Shown piece after piece: positions 56,854 through 64,000 of a stretch of DNA of 64,000 bases. The translations under genes and the position numbers were made by a program. This DNA is from Paenibacillus polymyxa. Its GTDB lineage: Bacteria > Bacillota > Bacilli > Paenibacillales > Paenibacillaceae. The stretch is from assembly GCF_018614975.1 (NCBI RefSeq), contig NZ_JAGGNR010000015.1, positions 1 through 64,000 on the forward strand, written 5' to 3'. Each line of letters starts with the position of its first letter. The stretch's first letter is position 1. Under the pieces are notes generated by a model that did no database searches, was not told the origin of the DNA, and was given only the letters and a program-made list of their open reading frames with translations.

Positions 56854-57024
56854 CCGTTAAGCATCCTTTCTGTAACCAGCTATGTTCCCGATTCACAACC
56901 GCTTATCCTATTACAGGATAGCCACTTCTCAGTTCTATCACACCTGCCACCGAAAAGAAACCCCCAGCCCTAATTTATCGCACCCAACATCTCCCAAACC
57001 CCTCCGTACGCCGTAAAAGAACAC

Positions 57025-57071
57025 AAAAAGCATTCTTCTCGATACCTGCACGGTACCACGAAAAGAATGCT
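57025..57071 (-). terminator. terminator after the DUF3862 lipoprotein gene
   Basis: AGCATTCTT-CTCG pairs with CGAAAAGAATGCT and an inner TACC/GGTA stem; TTTTTGTG follows on the minus strand. Confidence 0.75.
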
Positions 57072-57200
57072 CCTGAAACAGAACAATCACTCAACATAGC
57101 AAATGAATCCTGCGCCTACGCCTGAATTGCGAAAACAGAGTTACGTATTTCCCTATTCTGTTCCAATCCATTCTAAGAATAGCCTCTAACCCATACTCTT

Positions 57201-57725
57201 TTAATTCAATCCCGACTGAGCCTTCGTCAACAGCTTCCCGCCTTGAAAAGCAATAACAGCATTGGCACCATTGCCAGCTGTACCTTTATAGTTGTACACC
57301 ACCATATTCTCCGCTTCACTCAGCGCTTCACCTTCGCCGCCAAGGATCTCAATGACATCTTCCACCGACATGCCAACCTCAAGCTTCTCATACTGGGCAA
57401 AGGTAATCAGCACCCCATCGCCTTTCCCGGCCGACCCGTTGTTTCCCGAGGCTACAGGCGTTTGACCACTAGCCCCACCTACCGCAATCACATTTGTTCT
57501 CAGCTCATTCAACTTGGCCTCAAGCTCTGCGATCTTTTGCTCCTGCTCACTGCTCTTGGCTCCCTGTTCCACCAGTTTCTTCTCCAGCCCTGTAATCTTC
57601 TCTTGCAGAGCACTTGTATCCACAGATGCTCCTGTTGTAGCTACCTCGGAACCACAAGCAGACAGCATAAACAGCGACAGCGCCAAGCTCGTTCCCCCAA
57701 GCATCTTTTTCTTCAAATGTTTCAT
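57201..57725 (-). CDS. DUF3862/BLIP-like lipoprotein
   Basis: 174 residues from ATG 57725 (AAGGGG 8 nt upstream). Signal peptide with lipobox LSAC (Cys about 24), then a coiled coil of about 45 residues (heptads in LQEKITGLEKKLVEQGAKSS), a Gly/Asn linker and a C-terminal DUF3862-like domain (FAQYEKLEVGMSVEDVIEILGGEG). Function unknown; related folds occur in beta-lactamase-inhibitory and outer-membrane-assembly proteins. Monocistronic. Confidence 0.8.
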   Translation of the reverse strand: MKHLKKKMLGGTSLALSLFMLSACGSEVATTGASVDTSALQEKITGLEKKLVEQGAKSSEQEQKIAELEAKLNELRTNVIAVGGASGQTPVASGNNGSAGKGDGVLITFAQYEKLEVGMSVEDVIEILGGEGEALSEAENMVVYNYKGTAGNGANAVIAFQGGKLLTKAQSGLN

Positions 57726-57940
57726 CAAAAATACCCCTTCCATTCTGAAATAAAATTAGATCGACAAACAGATGTTATTGCATCAACGACCGTCCTAACA
57801 TATTGACAACAGTTTACCACAGCCCGAGTCTTATGTATCTGCTCCTTTGGCTCCGGGTCTAACTGATCATGAGAACATAAAAATGGTTGATCTACTCATT
57901 TACTGTCGAATGCATACGTCCAACCATAACAACTAAAAAA

Positions 57941-57965
57941 GAGTGGTCAGTTGATCTGATCACTC
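57941..57965 (-). terminator. terminator after htrA
   Basis: GAGTGGTCAG pairs with CTGATCACTC (one mismatch), followed on the minus strand by TTTTTTAGTTG. Confidence 0.75.
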
Positions 57966-58019
57966 CTCTAGCTTTCCCTATTTCAATCAACGCAACAGTA
58001 TAGGCCCCGTTAAACGTTC

Positions 58020-59297
58020 CTACTCCGGTTTATCCGTCAGCTTCACCGATACTTTCTCCGCTTTGCCATCCCGGTAGAAGGTCACTTCAATCGTATCCCC
58101 AATCTTCTTCTGATCATACAGATATTTCCGCAGATCCAGCGTGGAGGTAATTTTTTGCCCGTCAAATTCCGTAATGACATCATTCAGCTTCATGCCGGCT
58201 TCGGATGCCGGACCCGATGCTTCCAGCACAACCACACCGCTGTCCACCTGAGATGGCAGCTTCAGATCCTTACGCTGCTCGTCATCCAATGGTGCATAAG
58301 GGTTGCTCAGATCCACCGTGTACACACCCAGATATGGACGAGATACTTTGCCGTTCAGCAGCAGAGAATCTACCGTTTTCATCACTTCGTTCATCGGAAT
58401 GGCAAAGCTGAGGCCTTCAACGCCTGTATCCGAGATTTTCATCGTGTTAATACCAACCACTTTGCCGTTCAGATCGACCAGCGCACCACCGCTGTTGCCT
58501 TCGTTAATTGCCGCATCCGTCTGGATCACGTTTTGCTCCCAGTCGTACACCCCATCCTGGTTAATCGATACAGGCAGGATACGATCCGTGTAACTGACAA
58601 TACCGGATGTCAGCGTACCGCCCAGACCGAGCGGGTTTCCAATCGCCAGCACCGTTTGACCACGCTGAAGTTTGCTGGAATCGCCGATCTCCGCAACCGC
58701 ACCCAGCCCTTTGTCTTCTGCGGATAATACCGCAATGTCGCTCACACGGTCCTTACCGACCAGCTTTGCCTTATGTGTCTCCCCATCCACGGTCACAATC
58801 TCCAGATCACTCGCACCCTCCACGACGTGGTGGTTGGTCATAATATAAGCCTTGCCATCTTCCTTCTTGAAAATGACCCCTGAGCCCAACGCCGAATCTT
58901 CCATCGACAGACTGCTACCCGTTTTATGGTTCACAATGCTCACCACGGAAGGACGAACGTGTGCGGCTGCCTGGATAATCCGATCGTATGGATCAGCTGC
59001 CTGCGCTGTCTGTGCACCGCCTCCACTACCATTACCTGTAGCTTTAACCAGCGGTAACGAAGCGGGCTGTGTGATGAAGCTAAACAGCATGACGGTCACG
59101 ATGGAGCTGATCACCGAGCTAATCACAGCTACTTTCACTGTGGAACTAATTCCCGTACGCGATCTGCGCGGATTGCTCCAGCGGTCACGTCCACGTGCTC
59201 TGCCTCCAGGGCGGATGATCTGAAGTTTGCCTTTCTGTTCAGGTTCGGCGCGTCTTGATACTTTGGTTGAATAAAAATCGTCTCCAAACAATCCCAT
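58020..59297 (-). CDS. htrA: HtrA/DegP-like membrane serine protease
   Basis: 425 residues from ATG 59297 (GAGAGGATCACG upstream). Cytoplasmic basic N-terminus, one TM helix (about 58-80), a trypsin-like domain (about 115-315) with the triad His in TNHHVV, Asp in DIAVL and Ser in GNSGG, then a C-terminal PDZ domain (about 325-425; ASGPASEAGMKLNDVI). Degrades or refolds damaged exported proteins at the membrane. In Bacillus this position is held by htrC/yycK, downstream of walJ. Here a small plus-strand gene and a structured repeat lie between walJ and htrA, so it has its own promoter. Confidence 0.93.
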   Translation of the reverse strand: MGLFGDDFYSTKVSRRAEPEQKGKLQIIRPGGRARGRDRWSNPRRSRTGISSTVKVAVISSVISSIVTVMLFSFITQPASLPLVKATGNGSGGGAQTAQAADPYDRIIQAAAHVRPSVVSIVNHKTGSSLSMEDSALGSGVIFKKEDGKAYIMTNHHVVEGASDLEIVTVDGETHKAKLVGKDRVSDIAVLSAEDKGLGAVAEIGDSSKLQRGQTVLAIGNPLGLGGTLTSGIVSYTDRILPVSINQDGVYDWEQNVIQTDAAINEGNSGGALVDLNGKVVGINTMKISDTGVEGLSFAIPMNEVMKTVDSLLLNGKVSRPYLGVYTVDLSNPYAPLDDEQRKDLKLPSQVDSGVVVLEASGPASEAGMKLNDVITEFDGQKITSTLDLRKYLYDQKKIGDTIEVTFYRDGKAEKVSVKLTDKPE

Positions 59298-59397
59298 CGT
59301 GATCCTCTCCCCTTCGTTGTCACGCATCAAGACCCTGACTGCCGCCTAAGTTGTCGCATGGATCAACATTGGTGTCCTTACGTTCCCCCACTCCAGC

Positions 59398-59525
59398 CAC
59401 AGCCGAGCTTTCAATCGCTGTTACTCACAAATTTTTTGTATTCCCTTTTCCAAGGTAAAATTTGTTCATAAAGGCGAACGCTACGCTTCTCCAGCCTCGT
59501 TCTGTGTCTTCCGTTACGTGCGTTA
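59398..59525 (+). repeat. structured intergenic repeat element, copy B (upstream of htrA)
   Basis: Outer stem CACAGCCGAGCT (59398-59409) with AGCCTCGTTCTGTG (59493-59506), pairing with small bulges. Inner stem ACAAATTTT (59427-59435) with AAAATTTGT (59457-59465), perfect 9 bp. Conserved motifs: AATCGCTGTTAC before, ATAAAGGCGAACGCTACGCTTCT after the inner stem, and TCTTCCGTTACG after the outer stem. Confidence 0.65.
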
Positions 59526-59880
59526 CCGTAAATAACCTCTCGCTTTCTCATGCTTTTTTGCATTTTTATAAAATGGTCTTGCATATCGCCGCATCCCGCA
59601 TCAAAACAGGATACAGCGTCTATGTACAACAGAACGGACACGCCATTCTGTCAGTGACTCTATCAATCATGCTCTCGCATTCTATGACATGCCATTTCAC
59701 ACGCAAAACAGCCAAAATCACAATGCTCCTCATATACTAAACACGTCAAATCACAAAAAGTTGCATATTTACGAAAATTAAAGCAAATTTCTGCTATCTC
59801 GCGCTTAACAATAAAGGTCCATAGTATCTATCACCACAAAATCCGGTCCGCTAAGCGCCATTTCGGGAAATTTGAAGAAC

Positions 59881-59941
59881 TTTTTTCGCCTGCATAGTCA
59901 CAGGTTCAGCATACACGCCTTATCACACAAATGTTAGCTGC
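59881..59941 (+). repeat. possible third copy of the palindromic repeat
   Basis: TTTCGCC followed 13 nt later by GGTTCAGCATACACGC, matching 52121-52178 at 15 of 16 core positions; the flanks diverge. Confidence 0.35.
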
Positions 59942-60020
59942 AAAAAGAGGAATGTTTTCCATCAAGCCTGACTACAATAATAGTAAAAGACAATTCGAAG
60001 CTTCATAGAGGAGGATATAT

Positions 60021-60233
60021 ATGGATCGCACGCGTACACTCACAGCCATGGATGAAGTTCATATGGCGGCCAAGCTGGCCGATCTCAAGGAAGAACACTA
60101 TCGGAATACCCTTGCCCTGAGTACCATCATCGAACTGCTTATCGATAAAGGCATCCTAACCCGCGAGGAAGTCGAGCGCAAAGCCACCGAACTCGACAGC
60201 TTTATGGCTCACCCACCCTATCCCATGGCGTAG
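60021..60233 (+). CDS. small helical protein, unknown
   Basis: 70 residues; excellent ribosome binding site (GAGGAGG) 8 nt before ATG. Entirely helical and charged (MDEVHMAAKLADLKEEHY, IIELLIDKGILTREEVERKA). The LTREEVERK segment is like the helix found at the ends of nitrile-hydratase-beta-like and other small adaptor proteins, but no family is assigned. Its last 32 bp overlap, tail to tail, with the end of walJ, which argues that it is a conserved arrangement. Cytoplasmic. Confidence 0.75.
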   Translation: MDRTRTLTAMDEVHMAAKLADLKEEHYRNTLALSTIIELLIDKGILTREEVERKATELDSFMAHPPYPMA

Positions 60234-61008
60234 GACGGTCGTAATACGTATCACAGAGTTTGAACTCATGATCCCGATAAAAGCATCCCCGGCTCTCCAT
60301 CGCGTCGCGCACCGACATTTTCGCGAGGTCCATCATATTATGATCTCGGCTAAGATGTGCCAGATACGTGCGCTTGATGCGTCCGTTCATCAGTTCACTA
60401 AGCGCTGCCCCTGCCGCTTCGTTCGACAAATGCCCAATGTCGCTCAAAATCCGGCGCTTGGTGTTCCACGGATAACGCCCCATACGCAGCAATTCGACAT
60501 CATGATTCGCCTCCAGCACCAGCACATCGGAATCAGAGATCGCATCGCGTACCTTGTCGCTCATGTACCCAAGATCGGTTGCAACAGACAGCTTCTCCGT
60601 ACCATCATCGAATGTGTACCCTACAGGCTCAGCTGCATCATGCGAGATCCCGAAGGATTCCACGCGCAGTGACCCAAAATCATGCTTTTCACCCGTCTCA
60701 AATACCCTCCGGTTTTCCTCTGGAATCGCCCCAACCGACTTCTCCAGTGCCGCCCACGTATTCGTATTCGCATAGATCGGTAAATTATATTTCCGAGATA
60801 TCGGTCCTAGTCCTTTAATATGATCGGAATGTTCATGTGTAACCAAAATGCCGTCCAGCTCTGCCCCCGAAATCTCCCGTTCCTGAAACAGTGCCTCCAG
60901 CCGCTTTGCACTGAAACCCGCGTCAATCATGAGCGACGTGCCCCCATGCTGTATAACGGTAGCATTCCCTGTCGAACCGCTGGACAACACGGTAAAATAT
61001 ATCCCCAT
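60202..61008 (-). CDS. walJ: WalJ (YycJ) metallo-beta-lactamase-fold nuclease
   Basis: 268 residues; the ATG lies 6 bp after the walI stop, with GGGAG 10 nt upstream. Starts with VLSSGSTGNATVI, then the metal-binding THEHSDHIKGL motif and the later AHLSRDHN histidine, the MBL-fold hydrolase pattern of YycJ/WalJ. Proposed to act in DNA replication/repair coordination with the WalRK cell-wall regulator. Last gene of the wal transcript here; 3' end overlaps the convergent small gene. Confidence 0.95.
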   Translation of the reverse strand: MGIYFTVLSSGSTGNATVIQHGGTSLMIDAGFSAKRLEALFQEREISGAELDGILVTHEHSDHIKGLGPISRKYNLPIYANTNTWAALEKSVGAIPEENRRVFETGEKHDFGSLRVESFGISHDAAEPVGYTFDDGTEKLSVATDLGYMSDKVRDAISDSDVLVLEANHDVELLRMGRYPWNTKRRILSDIGHLSNEAAGAALSELMNGRIKRTYLAHLSRDHNMMDLAKMSVRDAMESRGCFYRDHEFKLCDTYYDRPTPWDRVGEP

Positions 61009-61014
61009 AACGCA

Positions 61015-61758
61015 TTACTCCCCTGGTTTGTCTGTCTTGGGACTGAATACATCCCCACTGATGCCCTGCACGTACAACACTTCGCCACTTTCCAGCACGA
61101 ACCGCCACGCCGGCATCGCTACCTGTATATCTGAATTGAACAATTGGCCGTAATAACCCAGCTGAATATCTTTGACAATTGCATCGTTTGGCAAAAAATT
61201 CTCGATCAGCGTTCCCAGCGCCTTCGACGCCGGAAGCACCTGCTGATCGCTCTCCTCTGCGGTCGTAATCCGCACTGGAGTCTGACGGTAACCCGTTATT
61301 TTCTGGTCGCTATAGAATAGCTCCAGACTCACATTGAAGAGCGGCCATTTGCCATCCACCAGTGGGTGAAGTACAAAAGCCCCGTCCTCCGCCATCAGCT
61401 GATCCAGCCGGTATGTCCCGATCTGTGGAATCTCACGTTCTAATGCATCTTCCAGCTCACTCTGCGAGAAGATCAGCTTGCTATCTACAGGCTGTTCCAG
61501 CTCCATATCCACGCCAGCCTTGTCCTCTTCAATGAACTCATAGGACAACTTTGGCAGCTTCGGCGTTTCATTCGGAATTGGAGCCAGCACCTGAATGCCC
61601 TTCTCTTCCATCGCCTGCTGTGTATTATCTGCCAGTGAGGTGAAGTCCAGATTGGCTCCGGCCGTCTCCCGCGCATCCATCCAGATCTGGTATCCCAGCA
61701 CCAGATTGAGCAGCAGAAAGGCATAGATCAACACATTTTTCGCCCGTCCCCAATCCAA
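61015..61758 (-). CDS. walI: WalI (YycI), regulator of WalK
   Basis: 247 residues from TTG 61758, which gives the family-typical MDW start and has AAGGAGG 8 nt upstream. The GTG at 61767 abuts the ribosome binding site and is less likely. One N-terminal TM helix (about 8-26; KNVLIYAFLLLNLVLGYQIW), then an extracytoplasmic YycH/YycI alpha-beta domain. In Bacillus WalH and WalI bind WalK at the membrane and restrain it. Unusually, 312 bp with a structured repeat separates it from walH. Confidence 0.93.
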   Translation of the reverse strand: MDWGRAKNVLIYAFLLLNLVLGYQIWMDARETAGANLDFTSLADNTQQAMEEKGIQVLAPIPNETPKLPKLSYEFIEEDKAGVDMELEQPVDSKLIFSQSELEDALEREIPQIGTYRLDQLMAEDGAFVLHPLVDGKWPLFNVSLELFYSDQKITGYRQTPVRITTAEESDQQVLPASKALGTLIENFLPNDAIVKDIQLGYYGQLFNSDIQVAMPAWRFVLESGEVLYVQGISGDVFSPKTDKPGE

Positions 61759-61844
61759 AACATCCACCTCCTTCAGTTAACTGGCTGAAATACTTTCTCA
61801 AATTGCCTACCCTTCCACCGGAACTGGCCGTTTATAGCCTTTGA

Positions 61845-62035
61845 ACTTAAAACTATACGACAACGGAGAGGGCAGAAATAACCTGAAGAAGCGGAGCTAA
61901 AAGCTTTCTGAAAGAAAACTACTTCGGAAGCACTTGCCTCGCCTTCACCACCAGATTTCTCCCGTGTTAAAAGGGAATTCAAGAAATCTGGGGGTAACAG
62001 CGATCGGAAGGTTATTCTGTACGCGTAGTGATAAA
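61845..62035 (-). repeat. structured intergenic repeat element, copy C (walH-walI gap)
   Basis: Read on the minus strand. Outer stem: AGGTTATTCTG region (62019-62009) with CAGAAATAACCT (61873-61884), one bulge. Inner stem: CCAGATTTCT (61951-61960) with AGAAATCTGG (61982-61991), perfect 10 bp. Shared motifs: CTTCCGATCGCTGTTAC, GAAGGCGAG, CCGCTTCTTCAG and CTCTCCGTTGTCG. An extra ~42-nt hairpin segment (near 61890-61935) is inserted compared with A and B. It is on the sense strand of the wal transcript. Confidence 0.75.
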
Positions 62036-62070
62036 GTACAGCTACTCTTTGGTTCAAAGACTACAACCCA

Positions 62071-63351
62071 TTAAGATACGGTAGTCTCCTCACCATTTCC
62101 AAAGCGAATCACCCATACCGGGATCAGCTTTAGTCCGTCCTCAATCGTAGAAGGACGATACGCCGGGTACACGTCCACGACCTGGCGGTTCTCACCTGCC
62201 ACCTTTTTAATAAGAGCCTTAAGCTTGTCTCCGCCGGGCAACTTTACCGATTTCTTCGTCTCTGCACCTTCGTTCAGATATTCCAGTGATCGTTCATAGC
62301 TGGATACCGTCTCCTGCTGCATCTCCATACTGATCGTGCCAAAGCGGAACTGCATGGAATCCATAATCGGATAGCTGCCATAATACTGCTGGAATTCAAG
62401 CCGTGTCTTGCTGTCCGCGGTCCCCAGCATCATGCGCGAACGGCCTTTCCAGCCACCATGCTGATTCACAAAATCAACTGCAGACAACGCATCCTTCGCA
62501 GGATCAATCTGTCCCGCAGGCGGTGCCGCCGGATCGGTGTAACTGATCCAGCGCTGTTCCTGTTTTACCTGCAGACTACGTTTACTATCCGTGTAGATCT
62601 CCGATCCATCTTTTTCCCGGATGTTCCGGGTCATGCTTGGATCGAAGAACAGACTGCGTTGCATCTGCTCAACCGTGAACTGACCTGTGGGCACATCCGC
62701 CTCAATCGTCTCCAGAGCTTCCGCCGGGATATAATACCCGCCTTCCATCAAGGTATATGGCGTCCAGTTCGTACCAAAGTCGACATGCTGCTGCACGTCC
62801 TGTACCGTTAAGTCCGCCTGGGTTGCTTCGTATACCACGTCTCCCTTGGCACTGAAGAACAGCGCATGGGCCTTCGTTTCATTTTTGGACGTATAGATCG
62901 AGATTCGGTTAATGGTCTCCCCTTGGAACAAAGAATCTGTCCCCAGTCTCATCACCCGCTGTAACAATGCTACGGGGATTCCTTCCTTGAACGAAAGCTC
63001 AAATCCAGGATTCTCCTTGCGAATCTGATTCCAATTCACCGATTGCACACTGCGGCGCTGAAAATCATCGAACGCTCGCCCCTGTAACCGTGAATAGATC
63101 AACTGATAGAACGTATTGCCAGGGTAAAACACCGTATGTTTATCCTCGCCCAGATGAATAATCATCTGATCGGGGAAGATCAATTCTTCAATATTGCGTT
63201 CCTGACCCATATTTTCCGTCTTCACATAATTCGTCTCTGACGTCACAATGGAATCCCCGCCTCCGGGCAAACGGTAGATCAGGAAATAACTCTGAACCAG
63301 ACTGGCTACAACAAGGGCAGCAAGCACCAGGGATTTAATCCGTTCCTTCAC
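62071..63351 (-). CDS. walH: WalH (YycH), regulator of WalK
   Basis: About 426 residues from GTG 63351 (AAGGGG 9 nt upstream; GTG 63360 also in frame). N-terminal TM helix (about 6-25), then the YycH three-domain extracytoplasmic region (HLGEDKHTVFYPG, YGSYPIMDSMQFRFG). Partner of WalI in controlling the WalK kinase. Overlaps the end of walK by about 17-26 bp, so translation is probably coupled. No terminator is visible before walI, only the repeat. Confidence 0.93.
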   Translation of the reverse strand: MKERIKSLVLAALVVASLVQSYFLIYRLPGGGDSIVTSETNYVKTENMGQERNIEELIFPDQMIIHLGEDKHTVFYPGNTFYQLIYSRLQGRAFDDFQRRSVQSVNWNQIRKENPGFELSFKEGIPVALLQRVMRLGTDSLFQGETINRISIYTSKNETKAHALFFSAKGDVVYEATQADLTVQDVQQHVDFGTNWTPYTLMEGGYYIPAEALETIEADVPTGQFTVEQMQRSLFFDPSMTRNIREKDGSEIYTDSKRSLQVKQEQRWISYTDPAAPPAGQIDPAKDALSAVDFVNQHGGWKGRSRMMLGTADSKTRLEFQQYYGSYPIMDSMQFRFGTISMEMQQETVSSYERSLEYLNEGAETKKSVKLPGGDKLKALIKKVAGENRQVVDVYPAYRPSTIEDGLKLIPVWVIRFGNGEETTVS

Positions 63352-64000
63352 GGTGCTCACCCCCTTCCTCGCGCATCGGCAGTGTGAACGTTACTGTCGT
63401 GCCCACATCTACCTCAGACTCCAGAGAGATGCTGCCATCATGTGCCTTCACAATTTCCCGGGCAATGGACAGTCCCAGCCCTGTGCCTCCCATACTGCGG
63501 GAACGAGCCTTGTCCACCCGATAAAACCGCTCAAAAATGCGATCCAAATCACGCTGTGGGATACCCATTCCGGTATCCGATACCGAGATGGCAAGTGTAT
63601 GTTCATCACTGCGTCTAGCTGCAATCGTAATGGTGCCGCCTTCCAATGTATATTTCAGCGCATTGGACACGACATTATCCAGCACCTGATCAATCTGGTC
63701 CCGATCCAGTGGAACAGCCGGAATATCATTCTCCACAGATAACACAGGCTGAATATCCTTCTGATGCATCTGGAACGAGAATCGATCCGTCACTTCCTCC
63801 AGCATTTCCAGGATGTCGGTTGGCTGTTTCCGTAGCATGGCCTCTTTGGAATCAAGCCGCGATAAATGCAGCAGATCCGTAACCAGTCGTATCATTCGCT
63901 CCGTCTCGTTCTGAATAACACCAACGAAACGACCAGCAAGCTGCGGATCTTCCAGTGCACCGTCATCCAGCGCTTCCGCGTAACTCTTGATCGTAGTCAG
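63335..64000 (-). CDS. walK: WalK (YycG) essential sensor kinase, C-terminal part
   Basis: The frame is open from the window edge (222 codons). It begins within HisKA helices (LTTIKSYAEALDDGAL; the phospho-His is just outside), then the X-box region, and a complete HATPase domain: N-box QVLDNVVSNALKYT, G1 VSDTGMGIP, G2 RSMGGTGLGLSIA. WalK phosphorylates WalR, controlling cell-wall hydrolases. N-terminal TM, PAS and HAMP regions lie beyond the window. Confidence 0.95.
   Translation of the reverse strand: MTTIKSYAEALDDGALEDPQLAGRFVGVIQNETERMIRLVTDLLHLSRLDSKEAMLRKQPTDILEMLEEVTDRFSFQMHQKDIQPVLSVENDIPAVPLDRDQIDQVLDNVVSNALKYTLEGGTITIAARRSDEHTLAISVSDTGMGIPQRDLDRIFERFYRVDKARSRSMGGTGLGLSIAREIVKAHDGSISLESEVDVGTTVTFTLPMREEGGEHREGTD

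Larger units (their letters stand above)
59298..60020. other. 723-bp gap between htrA and the small gene at 60021
   Basis: Contains the structured repeat copy B (59398-59525) and a partial palindromic repeat (59881-59941). A 76-codon minus-strand frame at 59411-59641 overlaps repeat B and does not look like a protein. The rest is AT-rich promoter-like DNA. Confidence 0.45.

Noticed and set aside
59411..59641. 76-codon minus-strand frame upstream of htrA
   Set aside because: Overlaps structured repeat copy B, no ribosome binding site, basic low-quality sequence.
61773..62057. 94-codon minus-strand frame between walH and walI
   Set aside because: It lies entirely in the structured repeat copy C and reads through both stems. 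No ribosome binding site and no protein-like pattern.
1..64000. tRNA, rRNA and CRISPR arrays
   Set aside because: Read through both strands by eye: no cloverleaf with a TTC-loop core, no rRNA sequence and no regularly spaced repeats were recognised. A tRNAscan/CRISPR search would be needed for certainty.

Overview
The window looks like a chromosomal segment of a Paenibacillus-type Gram-positive, endospore-forming bacterium. The reasons are two large S-layer-homology (SLH) surface proteins, AGGAGG-type ribosome binding sites throughout, an AraR-type arabinose regulon, a YheC/YheD-like ATP-grasp protein, and at the right end the conserved Firmicutes cluster walK-walH-walI-walJ ... htrA ... CxxH/CxxC protein - rlmH. 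Taxonomy is inferred from gene content and style only.

Layout. 0-9 kb: an IS3-type transposase fragment at the edge, an SLH surface protein, then a divergent two-component pair (SARP-type response regulator and a very large hybrid histidine kinase). 9-16.2 kb: malate:quinone oxidoreductase with a cre-like site, then a five-gene nickel/peptide-type ABC importer whose promoter carries two Zur-box-like palindromes, one filling the -35/-10 spacer. 16.3-19.4 kb: a WXG100 toxin with a candidate immunity gene, a TPR-like protein and an XRE regulator. 19.5-22.3 kb: a GGDEF protein and an AAC(3)-type acetyltransferase. 22.4-28.2 kb: araB-araD-araA facing araR, with AraR operators in both promoters and repeat elements in both intergenic gaps of the operon. 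28.3-36 kb: a YetF-like protein, a MetE-like methyltransferase, and a three-gene PilZ/glycosyltransferase operon. 36-44.4 kb: small genes, ribosomal protein L25/Ctc, a 5'-nucleotidase with SLH domains, a secreted bulb-lectin protein, a YndJ-like protein and a HEAT-repeat protein.

44.6-55.8 kb is an accessory, decaying region. It holds remnants of IS3 and IS1182 transposases, a broken short-chain dehydrogenase, a DUF4352 fragment, TetR plus an alpha/beta hydrolase, a pair of paralogous nitrilases (one fused to a GNAT domain and lacking the catalytic cysteine), a LysR gene divergent from an MFS exporter, and a second MFS gene with a frameshift and a nonsense codon. 55.9-64 kb returns to core genome: rlmH, the CxxH/CxxC protein, a DUF3862 lipoprotein, HtrA, WalJ, WalI, WalH and the C-terminal part of WalK.

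The most interesting non-genic signal is a family of about 130-190 bp intergenic elements (23931-24060, 59398-59525, 61845-62035). Each has an outer and an inner stem that keep pairing although their sequences differ, around conserved unpaired motifs. One copy lies inside the essential wal operon and one inside the ara operon. A separate inverted-repeat element sits between araB and araD and supplies the last codons of araB. No tRNA, rRNA, CRISPR array or metabolite riboswitch was recognised.
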